Counted from the stretch's first letter, positions 46,182 through 60,360 are shown. The stretch is 64,000 bases of DNA from Paracentrotus lividus (GCA_940671915.1 CALNVZ010000174.1:24160516-24224515), one strand, 5' to 3'. The notes: a model not told the origin generated them from the letters alone. Translations and numbers: made by a program.

Positions 46182-48065
46182 AGAACATCAGATTTCACTT
46201 ATCAAATGTGATTCATCACTCCCTCCCCTGTGAAGTTATGAACAGGTACTTTGTAAAGAAAGAGGTTTTGAGACACCTGATTTGATCCATCTTTTTATAT
46301 TCCTGTTTGATGCAACCCTATGAACGCATCCTTAGACATACAGCTATGAAGTAGACAATGTAATGAGATGTTGTTGTATCACAGACTGCTCTTTATTCGT
46401 CCCTGGAGATTGGACAGACGATAAGTTCTTGTGATGTTTATACAGACTGTTGACTTTGATGAGGAGAGGATCAAATGAGATGCAACATGCATCCCCATGT
46501 CTCCATCTGGTTTCTATGGAAACACATACCACCCTCCCCTTCTCCATCTATGTGTGATGTAGATGTGAGCATGATAATTATTCGATATTGATATAAAGTC
46601 GCAGTTCACCTAATTATTGCAATGCACAGGTTTTATTCACCTTCAATTTTTGCTCAATCATCAGAATATACAATTATATTGAAATCTTAAATTTGAACAT
46701 CTCATCCTCAGAAGTTGTTTGCAGTTTGATTCAGAGCTTTAAAAGAATGAATTTGTAACAAATATGTCTCTTGAAATAGTCCCAAAGCAGTAATTGTTTC
46801 ATGAGCACTCATTACTGAATGATTTGAGCATCAATTGCAGGGATATTTTCCTCATATTCTTCTGGCTGTAAGCCAGGATCTGCCTTTCCATGCATTCAAC
46901 TCCAATAACACAAGCACATACAATTTAATTTGCCATAACCAGTCCTATGATTACTATCCTCTATGTCAATTATCGTCTGCCCTAAGAATAACAATTTAGC
47001 TATTATTATGAAAACCTACTACAAAGTCCAAAATGATGAGTTTTCAAAATACATTTTTGTCATATCTACAGAGGAAATACAGGTTCAGTATATGTGACAC
47101 AAGTTTGGGTAGAGGAGTGTCTTTTGTCATTAATGTTAGGAAGGCATGTATGCTATTGGTATCGGTTTGCTGCTGCGAAAGGGAAACATCCTTAGGCACG
47201 GGTGTTACAACTATCGGAAACCTAAGACAAAAATAGAGAAAACTCTTTCTAACATACGTTAATACGTTAAGAAATTTGGGCAATTGCTTATACTGTACAA
47301 CACCTGAATAATGATCTTTGATATTTGTAACATACTGGGAATATAAGTTAATAAAAAGCTTATCCGCTTTTTATAATGATATGGACTTACATAGTGGTTT
47401 AATATTCAAATTCTCTTCTTATACTTTATTTGAAAAATTGTTTAGAATAATATTAATTCTACATATTTGAAAGGAAACGTAGACTATGGGGGAAATTTGT
47501 TTGTAAGTAGTATTAAGTTTGGTCTTTACTCACAACTAATGCCTAAGTATGTATGCTTGTACAAACAATACAAATATTTTCCTTTTATTATTTTATCAAT
47601 TGATATTCTTTATCCTACCTGCATAAACATTATGTGTGTGGAACCACAATATTACTAGTAACCACTTAACTTTTCTATAATTAATTTGATTTTATCCTTA
47701 TTGTGCATACTTATTTTTGCTGACATATAAAAATTTCTAAACAACCCATTCATGAAGGATTCTTGCCGTGAATATTAATAGCACCGTACAGGAATCATAA
47801 ACAATTTGCAAAGAGTTTCTGATTTTACATTAGTCATAACTTCACATAGGTACAGGCTAAACCTGAGTAACATGTCCAAAATTCTTTTATATTCAGTCAG
47901 GCGCGATGCAAAGAATTTTTTATAACCAAAGCAGGGGTCATACGTAAACGTAAAACAATGTATGAGGGTAGGAAATATGAAAATCTGTATTCATACTTTT
48001 CAAGTTCTATACAACGATGATAAACCACATTTCAGCATCAATTTGGAGGGCCTTCATCAAGCCTG

Positions 48066-48242
48066 TCATGTTGGCTCAACAGGGCAGACTTTGGGGTCTT
48101 TGCAACAATAGTAGTGGACGATTACTCCATTGGGGAAGCGGGCAAAGGCGCTGTTTCCTATACGTTTCTTACACACCGGACAGTTCTTCTCATCGTTGAT
48201 AACGCATCGCTTGCTCTGGTAGTGGATGTGTTGTTCCCGCAC
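48066..48242 (-). CDS. VPS39: VPS39 (Vam6) last coding exon
   Basis: 177 nt, 58 codons plus TGA (48066-48068), opening in phase 0 after acceptor CCCACTGTAG. VPS39 is the HOPS-complex subunit that binds Rab7 and drives late endosome-lysosome fusion. The exon encodes the conserved C-terminal zinc-binding tail: C13, C21-P-V-C24, KKRIGNSAFARFPNGVIVHY and Y45-C-C47. The stretch IGNSAFAR(F/Y)PNG followed by V(I/V)VHY is diagnostic for VPS39 and separates it from TGFBRAP1. The ending DPKVCPVEPT is lineage-specific. The preceding exons must lie to the right; none is recognisable before the DIRS element. Same strand as spectrin, whose 5' end lies downstream of this gene. Confidence 0.93.
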   Translation of the reverse strand: MREQHIHYQSKRCVINDEKNCPVCKKRIGNSAFARFPNGVIVHYYCCKDPKVCPVEPT

Positions 48243-50989
48243 CTACAGTGGGTAAAATAGAAGATGGATAGAAAAGAAAAGAGAATGATTATGACCAAAG
48301 TACGAATCAGGGTTCAATACTCAAAGTGGCTTATTGCACATTTTATGAGGAGAATAATGATTATTTTATACGGCAATTGCTTAATAATTAGATACAACAA
48401 TTACAAGATTGGCAAAACAAAGATAACACAAAATGATAAAAGGGTATGTTCTGAATATCAACATGAGTCTATTGCAACTGGCCCCTATAATTTCAATTCA
48501 TACATGGACCTTGTCATATCCTCTTTATATCAAAACATATCATGAGTGAGGAGGACATTAAAAAGCAAGCCAGAGAATAATTCTTTAACCAATCTAAATA
48601 TTGAATTTAGAACTTGAAGAGTAACTCTTCAAAAATGTAAATCTTATATTTTATCTGAAATATAGTCATTTTATCAAAAGTTCCATATACACTTTCAAGT
48701 ACGGTATGATCATATAGTAAGGTGTGGTTATTTGGACAAATTCCTATATGGCTTCTCATTAAATGTCAAAATGGATTATGTTGGTGTCCACAGGTATAAT
48801 GCCTTGTAGGCCTACATGTGACCTGAATCTACAAGTTTGTCTTCAACCGTCTCTGGTCAAAACACAATTTTGGGGTCACACACTGATTATTGCACATCAA
48901 ATCTACTTCAGCTAGTCTGTAGAAAGGCTGCATTTACATATAACAGTCACAACAAAACATTATTTGTACATGCATCTGATCTTGAGCAAATGGGTATGGA
49001 GTGTTAGCTGTCTGCAATTCATCCAATCTACATGTACCCCTCCCCTTTTAAGGCTTCATGCATGTACAATAAGCCTACTAACTAGACAATACAAGGGGAT
49101 AATGGGATTACAAGTGATCCCAGATTTGAAATAATCAATTCAGATCAGATTAAGTAAAGGTCTCTAAAGGTATTGAAGATGAATCACAATGGTCAGAAGA
49201 TTAAAGTACTGGTATATCCCTAACTATCTTCGTCTTATTGTAAGACAATAGTCATATGCTATTATACATTTAAAGTGGAAGAGAAGATGTACAGCTAGCT
49301 GAGCGAGAGAGAGAAAACAAATATGAACAGAAAGGAGAGAGAATAGGGATAGGTACATGACTACCAGTGCTGGGAAAGGAGAATATTTGAGTCTCTTTCA
49401 AAATGAGTGCAGGTGCAGAATGCTATACACATTCACCTTCCACACATCCACTACATCTACATCTACCACTGACCTACTTCATTTGAGAGTAACTCATCCA
49501 ATATGAATCTAGTTCTCAACAACAACCTATAAACAGAGCAAGGAAGCTGTATTGGGAAAAACTGCATCAATAGGACATGAGGCCCTTCTTTTCATCGCTG
49601 TCTCGCCTCTTTCTCTAAACATCTGCAGATTCCTACACGTTCGCTTGAAACTCTATTTCCACCAATTAAATCCAGACGTGCACTCTCATGACAATATCTT
49701 CTCATTTTCACAAAGCCTTCAGCAATCATTTTGTTAGACTCCCCTTTCTAAGTTTATAATTTCATTATATTCGTTTCCATCAAAAAATCTAATTGCTAGG
49801 TTGTGAGGCGATAGAATTGCTTTGTTGATTTCATTACGAGGAGCATATTGTGCTTAAAATTTCAAATTGATTGCAAATTGTCCATACACATACAAAATAG
49901 TTATTAAAATTCAATAAAATCAATTGTAATGCAGTGAAATCAAGACATTGTACCTAAACTGAACCCATATTTGTCCTTTTTATTATGTTAAACAATCTAA
50001 AAAGGGTAATTGTTTACTTTCATTGTTGATTGGCATTGTATTAAGATATTTGTTGTAAGCGTAAGAGAAATCCATTTGCAAAATAACCAGCCGCTTCAGA
50101 AATTCTTTCCATCCAAAGCAAGTATAGAGCATCACTTCTGTAACATGGTTGATTGGCCATTATAGATCAACATTATTGCAATCTGGTCTGAATTACCCCT
50201 AAACAGACAATAAATTAACATGGCTACCTGAAGATGTGCCTTCAGCCTGACTAAAAGACGTCATCCAAGATGGGTTTGAATGAATGAATGATTCATAACT
50301 CTCTTACATACTAGAGAGCTAGCGGTGACTCACTAACTGACACTTGCATGCTATGGAGATAACAGGTCCTATATTAGTCTTCTTTCAAGGCAAATGCTAC
50401 ATTAGATAATTGATAAACTTTTATTATCTTAATATATTAACTTTGAATTTGAGATAACTTCAGCATGAATTGTGTAGGTCTATATTTGAATTTTTTAATT
50501 ATTTTAATTTTGTAAAGATATAGATCTCTGACATGAAACCCCACTAAGATTTGGTAGCAATACAGGAACAGATTTAGTAGTTTAAATACATTAGCAAAAA
50601 ATATCATTCATATCATATTCATCATATTAAAATTAATGCTTTTTAATGCAGTACTTTTTGCGAAATAACAATGTTCCAAACAAAGACTACATTGGGAAAT
50701 AAATTAACATGTCAAAAGCATAGGCAGTCACCATGTGAACCTAGATGTGAATAAATTATTGAGCTTGTACAGCACAGTGACAATTTAAACACAATGTTGA
50801 CCAACCTCCCTCATATAAACCAAATATTTTCTATATGCAGATAAGTTTGATTACTAAACCTGTTTGCCCTTGGGCTGCATAAAAAATATAAATGACAGAA
50901 AAATAAATAAGATCTAACATGAAAATCATTCTCTTTTAAATCTAGCATACACTTGTTATGCTTGTAGATACAGTCAATACAGGCCTAAT

Positions 50990-51200
50990 GCAGTGGCCGA
51001 TCCAGAATTTGAAAGGGGGGGGGGGGAGGCTGCATCTCCTGTGACCCTGCCAAGATCCACCATAGTAAAGGGTAATAAATTTGCAAACATTTTTTCGATG
51101 GTTTGGAACAATTTTTAAAAGAATTTCTGTAGTGTTATTGGTCTAAGAAATAAAATTTAAATTTTGATCAAAATCTCACTTTCCCCCCCCCCCCCCCACC
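50990..51200. repeat. Dispersed repeat with opposed G and C runs
   Basis: CAGTGGCCGATCCAGAATTTG is followed by GAAA and a G run (51016-51026), and about 155 bp later an inverted CTTT and C run (51178-51197). Opposed homopolymers suggest an inverted-repeat end pair. Confidence 0.5.
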
Positions 51201-53813
51201 CAGTCAAGTACCAAAATTACATAATTTAGACTCATCTAAAATCTAAGTAAGTTTGTTTACTTTGTGTACATCCTCTGAATTAAAGGTGTTCCGAAGAGGT
51301 CAACTGCTATCTACCAAGAGAGTTGGGATTCTTCTTTAAGTATAATATGAATATATAGAGTTGGGATAATGTGCAAGGATATGTTGAGATGCTACACATT
51401 TGAAAAAGATATATTCTGGTTCAAACACTGGGTCAAGTTGTTAAGTATTTACTTGGCTGACATCTACATGTACACCATTTAAATCTCAAACGGATAATCA
51501 CTTGACAATCCCTTAACGTTGAACACCCATGCAGGCTACTGAACATAAGCTATGTTTTATCTAGGTCTCAAATTGAAAATAAAAATACTAATTCTCTCAA
51601 TCTAATGCCAGCATTTGACGTATCTTATTTTGGCTAGGCAGAGATATCTCGTCTAATCCACTTTGGAGATACGTTTGCGGTTCAATCGAATTGAGTTCTA
51701 CTCTAAAGATCTCAATGCATGTGGGAGGAAAACAGCTTCAGGATATCTGTGGCAGCTTATCCGTCATGATGGTGGTTTGGGGATAAGAAGAATGTTGCTA
51801 CTGAAATGTGAAGAGTACAGGCCTGACATAATGCGCTCCCTTGATACTATTAACTTTAACATTTACAGTGGAAGATATTCAAGAGAGATAACGCATAACA
51901 TTTGCAGTCTTCGAATGTGACATCAAATTAAAAATTTTTGTACATGAAAGCCATTCTACAAAGTCATTTTGATGTATAGATCAATGTGGAATTGTTGTCA
52001 TTTACCATAATCATGGTAATATGCAAAAATTCGACTTTCTAGCGAGATACTTCAATGAGAATTTTTTTCTTTTCATTTTTATCTGGTCTATGCCCATTTT
52101 AAAATCATAGTCCAAAGCATTACACTTGTCTATCACACTCTTTGCCTGCCACATTAATTTTAAGCATAAAAAAGAAGACTTTTCTCTTTAATTATTAAAA
52201 ATAGTATAACAATATTTGCTTAGTATGAACTACAAGAAATTATGCGGTAGACCCGTACCTAGCATTATCAGTGATTTTCAGATTTTTTGGCCCAGCCATT
52301 ACAGAGAAAATCAATTATTACGATTGTATAGTTAATAAGTACAATTGTGACTATAGTCGAACTTGGCAGGCAAAGAGCTAAACAGCGAAAAGCCAAGCAA
52401 AAATACTTCTTACTATTACATTCAGAATTTTGTATGCTGGCCAGAGGTATTTAATAATCAACATGACATTGGATCAGAAATAAATTACAGCAATCAACAA
52501 GCCATCATGCCTTGGCCAAGATATCCAATAATCCTTGTTACTACGATGATGGGACTGCCAATTTGATCTATATATAGCACTGCGTATAGTGTTCGCCTCG
52601 TGGGATGTCATGGTCACTCTTACATGCTGTTTCATCAAAACATCTGTCAATGTATAATAATCAAATTTGTAAGGACAGATAGCTGGACATATAGCTGGAT
52701 ATATCAGTCTTGTGACGATGATTAAATGAAATTGGTCATTTAATATCAATAATATCATAGATATGTCTGATTTACAATATCATTGATGGTCAGAGATAGA
52801 ATTGTAGGATTTCACAGCTCTCAATATAGGTAATCATAAGGAAATGTAATTCATTCTACATGTATGAAATGACTGTATTACAATCATATTTCCCTTTTCT
52901 AAATTAAAAGAAAGAAAAAAATCCAAGACAGAATGATTCAATAACTGATTGAAATAGGCCATCTAACAGTCCTAACGTCATCAATTTCCTGATTGGTATC
53001 AAATAGATTTGAAACCAGACAGAAAAGTCTGACTTGGAAAACAATTTTGGCAAACTATCAATGTGATCTATGTTGGGAATTTGTGATACAGAGTTGGAAT
53101 TCTTTCAAATTCATATTTCCAATTTTACAGTTTCTCTTTCAGTTTGTCTATTGGCAAGTGATCTGAATTAAATTATTCAACAAAGCTAGTATCTAAAATC
53201 ATACAACCTTTTTTCCCCAACTTACTACTTTGCTTTGCAATTTCTATAATTTAAACAATCTATTTTCTGAATGAACTGTAGCTGTAATATTTATAAATTT
53301 TAAGACAATAAATTGAAAAAATATGAAGATTATTAAGTTGATTTGGATTTAGTCAGCCAGAGTGACTGTGGTACATGTATCTTATAAGACTTTCCGCTAG
53401 ATTGTCTTCATTCTCAGTACAGGATTAGAGGGTCTATTCTGACTTTTCCCCATTGATCAGGACTATGCTGCCTATCCTTCTAGCTGTACTCTCAAAAGTG
53501 AAAGTTGTATCGTCTTACAATGCACTTTCGTACAGGTCAGCTTCTATTCACAACTCCTACCCATTTAACCTGATTCCAATGGTAAGAGTTTCTTTTATAG
53601 AAAGATATTCTGCTAGAAGGCAAGGCGACTCCCACATATCCCATTGACATGATGCAAGAAAATTAAAGTTACATTTAAGGGAAATATATTAGTGTTATAC
53701 TATAAGCAGTTCTCTATGCATCAGCCCATATTAACAGGTTGATATCCATGAGGTTAGGATCAGAGTATGAAAGGTAACTGCATGTACCAGACCATTGCTA
53801 CAAATTAGTACTG

Positions 53814-54286
53814 TTATACCCTTTTCTCACGTACCAAATTTTCCTTAACCCCATACTAGTACTAACTTGCCATTTAACCCCACCTATAGTATGTGGTTAT
53901 TAAAGCTTATTCCACTTTCTGTTCCCACAGCGTTTTGGCAAAGTAGGCTAACCCCACCTATAGTACGGGATTCTCTGGCCCTGCAAAATAGCAGGTTTAG
54001 CCAGGCAATTGCGGTGCTAAGGGATGAAAGCCGGGGTTAAGTTAGATGGAAGTTATACCCAGCTAACGCAAAAATCGGCTGTTGTCCAATCAGAGCTAAG
54101 CAGCGAACCGCTGGTGTTAGCATTCTGTGAGAGAACAGCGCGCATTTTCTTAGCCAGGGTTAGGCAGATAATTTGGCTCGTCAGAAAAGGAAAATAAATA
54201 GTATGGGGTAAAGGAAAGTATGGGGTTAAGGATAGGTTAAGGATAGTATGGAGTACAGAAACCGTCATGAGAAAAGGGTAGTATAA
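53814..54286. mobile_element. ~470-bp inverted-repeat element (ATACCCTTTTCTCA ends)
   Basis: The left end TTATACCCTTTTCTCACGTAC and inverted right end TTATACTACCCTTTTCTCATGAC bound it; AACCCCATACTA on the left is mirrored by TAGTATGG with TAAGG near the right. Variants of AACCCCA(C/T)..TA..AGTA recur internally. MITE-like, non-coding. Confidence 0.7.
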
Positions 54287-55159
54287 TCTAAACTGTGACC
54301 TTGTTGTTTCATCTGTAAACGATTATCCATGGTCACCTATTGTGTTTATTTCAGTGCTATTATTTATACAAAGCTGGACATTACAGGAAAAAGAAAAATT
54401 GCTAAAATCCTGTCATTCAGATGGTTTAAAGCAAACAACATTTTTGTACATGTATATCTTATGAATGTACTACTGAAGGAATGCAACATCTTCCATTAGT
54501 AATGAGCAATATCATCTTGGGGTGGGAATGGCAATGATACTCCCATCATTGTCCCTTAATCCCGGTTAAACATCTTCCTAGATTCCCTGGAGGATCAGGA
54601 AGAAGATGACACTCAAATTGAAACGTTTTCTTCCTCCTCCCATCTCAGGGATAAAAAGATGAAAGTGAATTGATCCAACGATGGTGTGTTGTTATCAGGC
54701 GTTCACACCACTGGAGATGGGCTTCTCACCTGCTCTAGTCTTCAAACAATGTATGCCTGGATGCATCAATTTACTGGATGTCATCCTCACTCCTCCATCT
54801 CCATTCATCGTCATGGTAACAGACATGAGGATGGGGAGGGACCGAGAGGGGGATTTTATATCGAGAGCAAGAGCTAAGGGTGTTGACATGGTAAGAGAGA
54901 AGGGGGTTGGATTCAAGATAACTGCACGATTTGTTTGTTTGCTCACACAGGAAGAAAAGGGAAAATAAATTAGGAGAGGTAGCAACTTTTGTTATTATTT
55001 TTTGCCATAAATTTTATCAAGCAGTTCTAATTGGTGTAAAACATAATTGCTATAATATTTGTTGAACATGGCTCTCTATTGAGCGGGTGAAAAAAAGAAA
55101 GAAGAAAAGTGGATAGGGAGAGAAAAATAAAAATAGAGGTTGAGGGAGAGAGAGGGAGA

Positions 55160-55174
55160 GAGGGGGGGGGGGGG
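55160..55174. repeat. G run in A/G-rich stretch
   Basis: A purine-only region from about 55082 to 55180 includes GAGAGAGGGAGAGAG and a run of G; low-complexity polypurine. Confidence 0.75.
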
Positions 55175-58100
55175 AGAAGGATATGTTTGCAATTAGCTGT
55201 TATCAATTTGGAATAATGAGCAATATTACTTAGGATTAAGCCATTAGAATATGTCTATGTTGAAAATCACAAACACCTGTACTCACCATACTTATACCAT
55301 ACATTGTCATAAGATCAGGTGTACTTTCGACACTCTTTGAAAAAGGAATTGTTCGTTTCCTTGCTTCCCAAACATGAAATGTGAAGAACCACTGACCCAG
55401 TAAACGAGATTAACTGTCAAAGGTAATATTGCTCAATGGTGTTGTTTTCGTTATATCCAAAGCATAGCATTTTCTTTGCAAATTCTCTAGGAGGCCCTTT
55501 ACAAGAATCTCACTGTATTTTAGGATGTTCTACAAATCTACAAGAGGTCACTATGGTAATAGAACATCCATTTTATTTAATGAAAGCTCTAGGACTCATT
55601 TGATTTTCAAATTTGTGGTGATCTACTAAAACTTCCTCCAGGGTACAATGTATTCAATGAGTATGAAGACTTACCTTTTCCTAGTCTAGAAGGATACATG
55701 CATAATTTCAACCATGGTCACAGATTTTGGGGTTTTAGGAATCATCCACATCTTTGGCTTTACTTCCGTAATGGCCAAATTTTGTGCTTATAGATATATT
55801 TTCCTGCTTTTGAACCAGGAGGAGAAGTTTCGCTCTGATTTGATCTTTTTCATGTTTTCTTGGTCTTTAATCGAAGTAGAAATTTTCATGACGACTGAAT
55901 TGAGAAATTCACCAAAATTTCAGCTTCCAAAGCATTGAAGGAGAGCATTTTCTATGGGTTTTTTTTTTTTGTACAGAAAGAATCAGATTCTCATGGATAT
56001 GATACAACTACAGGATTAAAATTACCATTTTTCATAGGTGTTTGGGATTCAACATTGGAGTGTTTTTTGTTTTTTTTTAATTTTTTTTATTTTAAGGGCC
56101 CTTTAAATTCTTTATTTAAGGGCCCCAAGTGAATAACAGGGAAGCTCTTGAATTGTTTATAGCAAGTCATAGTACACATTAGAAAGAACAGAATATACAA
56201 TTTATATTTAAAAATTATCATTGTGTCCACCTGCAATCACTGCTATCATGTTGCAACATTCAATTTAGAATAAGCTGTGAACATTTCAAGTCCTCACATA
56301 TCATGTTTGGGTAAATGTGATCAGTTAAGTGCTATAGAGTTCCAGTGAAGAGGGAGTATGTGCAGAGACGCGCCCCGCCTACCAAGAAATGAAACCAAAC
56401 CTAATGTACTCAACACAGCACACCTGTGCCTCGAGACAGCAATAAATGCATGGCACATCCTCTATTATTAATAGAGAGAGAGAAAAAAAAAGTGGATATA
56501 AAGTCCTTATTGACAAGACCTTAGTCCTATTGACATAGCGTACTGTCTGTGTTTGCCTTTAACAATACATGCCTGCCAGGTACTTCAATAGGAAAAAAGC
56601 GGTACTAGTATAGTTTGGTTGAGACTTTGATAGCTTCAATTTTTTTTCCCCTTTTATTTAGTCAGACAGTTTCTCCCCTGTATGAACAACTTGCTACATG
56701 CCCAAGAAATAGGCCTTGGAGGAAATAGGCATACTGGGTTTGCTTCAAAATGGGAGAAGAAAGATTTGGCTTCTTATATCCACTTTCTTTAGCAGTATAT
56801 TGTTTCGTGTATGTACATAATTACAAATCAAGTCATCAATTTACAAGAAGATTACCAAAGACTGTATTTGACACTTTCAAATCAACTGAACAATTATGCG
56901 TACATGAGCCTAAATTAAACAAGATTTATAGTGGATAGCCACACCGATGCAATTTAATAGAGGGTGCTCCGCACCAGCCATGAACTTTTAAAATTTGTCA
57001 GCTCATTTTATTGCTATTCTTCTTCTCATTTTTTTATTTTTATAGAACTGTAATGTACTTAGGCAGTTATCAGTCTCTGACTATTCGTCCTTTGTTTTTG
57101 TATTCATGTCTTTGTTATTAATAAAATCCTAAATATCGACAGCGTACAATCTCTGGTTCTGATACGCTAAATTTGCAATGAACTATTGTAGAGCTTGTTC
57201 CTATCATTTATTATCTTAGATCTGCATGCAACCCCTACAAATTTGAAATAATCAAACATACCTGAACAAGTTTTATTTTCAGCCTTATATCACACATTTT
57301 AAATTTATCCCTGCACATCCAACACATTCAATTTGTAAATCCCTGTAGGGAAATAATTTCTAAATTTATCAAATTGCTCAAAATAGCTCTGCCAAACTCA
57401 GATTGTATCACAGTGTGAGGTTATCAGTTCATACCATTCCCATATATAGGTCAGGTTTACATTAGAATTAATATTCACCCTTGCTCATGAGTAATATTTA
57501 GCTTCAAATATCACCACCCACAGAAGCAGTGCTGAAAGTCAGGCTTATGAATAAATCTCTGATAATTCACATTTCCTCCTGATTATGCTACATTGACTTA
57601 ATTACAGCAAATGTACTCCTTTTTTCACTATTGCAAATAAGAAGGGCAACAAAATGGTACTCCTCTAGTCACAGCAGGAAATCTGTCTCGAAGATATTAT
57701 AATCATTATTGATTTTACTGAGAATTTAATCTGGCATAGTACTTTCATCATTCATGTTCTTACCTTCTATCGTATCATGTTTTAGATATCACTGATTTTG
57801 AGATCCTCTCCTTTTCTTTCATTCTTTCACAGAAAAGAGAAAAAGGGGTATTTTAGCTGGCAGGAATCATTAAAGCCATAGTCTTTTTTTCATTCTTGTA
57901 TCCATTTCACAGCCTCGATCTACTGTCATAATGCAATTTGCAATCAATTTCAGGTGGTGTATGCGCATGCGCATTCAATGTAAAGGAGGATTCGGGAATG
58001 ATATATAGTAACAGGGTAATGTGAAGTTGGAAAGTTTGCAAAACATTGATGAAATTACTCTTATCTCAAACATTGCAATGGTAGAGAGAAAAGAGAACTC

Positions 58101-59307
58101 ATATTAGGATTACATTCATAATGACTTTTGCGGAAAGGATAATGTGTGCATGTATTTGGTCGGGAGAAAAAAAGAAAATCTAAACAGCATACGGGAAGCA
58201 TGCATGACATGAATATATAGAAACACTAACAACCTCACTTTCAATTTCTTCTGATTCCTTGAATGCATGAGACTTCTATTATGAGATGGCCCAGAAGTTT
58301 ATAAAATTTCATAAAGGTACATTTAAGTCTAAAAGACTTTTTTTTTTTCAATTCGGCATGATAAACAATATGCAGGTAATCTCAGGTTAATAATACTTAC
58401 AAAGGCATTAATTTTCAAGCTAGGGCAGGATGCTTCATTCATAAATTATTTCCTTTTTACTCCAATACATTTCATTGACATAAATTATCTATTTTCAGGG
58501 TAGGGGAGGGATATAGTTCATTAAATTGTGATATCTGAACTGAACTGCAGGCATGAAAGAGGCAGGGGAGACCACTTTCACTTTAGTACACACAACAGAA
58601 TCATGAAAAGTCCATCAGGTTTTCCCCCCACTTTTAAAACCAATCCACAACCCCTGCATAACAACACGTAGTTTGCAACTCTGAATCCAGAACCAGATGC
58701 GGATCCAGTATTTTCAATTTGTATAGATTGAGCAGGCCCAATTGTCTGGGGACAATAGCAGCTCTATTATGTTTGGGCATCGGTCGATACTTTTAATTGT
58801 GTGATGTAAGGTTGGATTCACTTCTGAAAACTACCTTCCTATGACCCAAAATTCTATAAGCAAGTGAGGAAGAGACTGCTGAAGCATTGTGGTCAAATTG
58901 ACTCATAACATTAAACAATAGTCGCAAGTCATTACATTCTTTCAAACAATAGAGGATGAGACACTCAAACCTTGAACAGACAGAGGGCAACTGCTATGCT
59001 CAAGTTTGTGGCTTCAAAATGCATCGTCTTGTGAAAAAAGTTGAATCTCTAGCTTTTGATCTATGCCTCAAAATGGGTCATTCCTTATACTAATTCCTTT
59101 AATAGCTTAATTAGTACACAACTAGAGATTTTAGATCTATTATTTCAATTGCAATACATTTGCTTCAACACATATAATTAAATGTTGTGATTAAAAAAAG
59201 GGGGATAAAGCAGCTATATCTCCCTTGTTAAAACAGTCAGGGGAGTATCAATAAAGCTAGGAGTTAATACAAATGGTTCTAGGTAAACTTCCCCTAGATA
59301 ATTAACT

Positions 59308-59326
59308 CCCCCCCCCCCCACCCCCA
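59308..59326. repeat. C run within a C/T-rich repeat
   Basis: AACTCC then a C run, followed by related motifs (CTACCCC, CCCCTAACTC) over about 60 bases; simple sequence. Confidence 0.7.
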
Positions 59327-60060
59327 GACAACTACCCCACCTAAAATCTACCCCTAACTCTTCCCCTAACCTTATTTATGTTGGGTACTTGTCATGGGCA
59401 TAATTTTTCCAGGGGTAGTTGTCCTGATACAGATTAGAATACATACAGAACTAAAACATTGTTAATCCAAGCCTAAACAACATGGACTGGTGTTGTGACT
59501 GGGACTATTCCTGTGTAAACCACATGATGCTCATCCATGAGGTAAAATTACATGTATACAAGCCTGTGTAATCTCAGACGTACATGTATCAAAGGTATGT
59601 TTGTCAAGCATCTATTAAAAAAGTTGATTTCCTGTAATATATTTGCTCATATATATTTCGTTCTAAAGTTCACTGCAATCTGCATATAATAATCATATTT
59701 ACAGAATGCTAGCCAATTTTTGAAGATAGCTGATATAGAAAATACAAAGAATTTTATTCTGAGAAATGAAAATAAATGTGCAAAATAAAAAAAAGTAGAA
59801 CAAATATACTTGTACAGACTATAATCCCATAATCAATGAGTTCTGGAGTGGTCATCTGATTGTTATTCTCAATAGTTTTCTTTTCTATTTATTTAATTTC
59901 ACTCCAACCCTGAATTCTTGAAATACCATAATACATATGGATTTTACCCTAACACTTAAGCGTCAACCCCTACAAACACACCGCGCGCCGCTAAAAAAAG
60001 CTGCAAAACGGTACAATTTTCCTCTTTTTTCAACCATATCTTTTGATCCGATGGGCCTAG

Positions 60061-60360
60061 TTCACCAACGGAAAAAGTATTAGAAAATTTAACTCTCCTT
60101 CTTTTATGGTGATATAAAATCACGATATTTTGCTCTTTTATCGAACCGTCATTTTTTGTTTGAAATTTATCAATTTTGTCAAAGTTTCTGTGGTATTGAA
60201 CTTTTTTGACTGAATGCTTCTGGCTTTATCTGAAATTTTCTTGCCGGGAGCAGGCTATTTTTCACCAACGGAAAAAGATTCAAGTTATTCAGTTCATTCC
60301 GGAAATGTTGATATATAAATTATTCTTATTGGATGAAAAAAACCACCGTCATTTTTAAAA
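60061..60360. repeat. Two diverged tandem units, period 200 bp
   Basis: TTCACCAACGGAAAAAG occurs at 60061 and exactly 200 bases later at 60261. In each unit it is followed by GATATA and then ACCGTCATTTTT (60146 and 60343). It resembles the diverged tandem pair inside the element at 6961-8000 in layout, not in sequence. Confidence 0.75.

Larger units (their letters stand above)
42690..48065 (-). other. Probable long 3' UTR of VPS39 / downstream DNA
   Basis: 5.4 kb between the VPS39 stop and the candidate poly(A) site. Unlike the rest of the window it is nearly free of mobile elements, holding only a fold-back at 46054-46181 and GA-rich simple sequence near 44.2 kb. The low repeat load is consistent with transcribed UTR. 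A chance ORF of about 86 codons (minus strand, stop at 45480) is present but has no recognisable homology. Confidence 0.4.

Noticed and set aside
48017-48199. Plus-strand 60-codon frame
   Set aside because: Antisense shadow of the VPS39 last exon.
54540-54720. Upstream VPS39 exon candidate
   Set aside because: Minus-strand frames contain stops and show no match to the conserved VPS39 region before the C-terminal tail.
54681-54968. Plus-strand 95-codon frame with an overlapping minus-strand frame
   Set aside because: Both strands are open over the same GC-richer patch, and there is no domain, splice signal or homology I can see.
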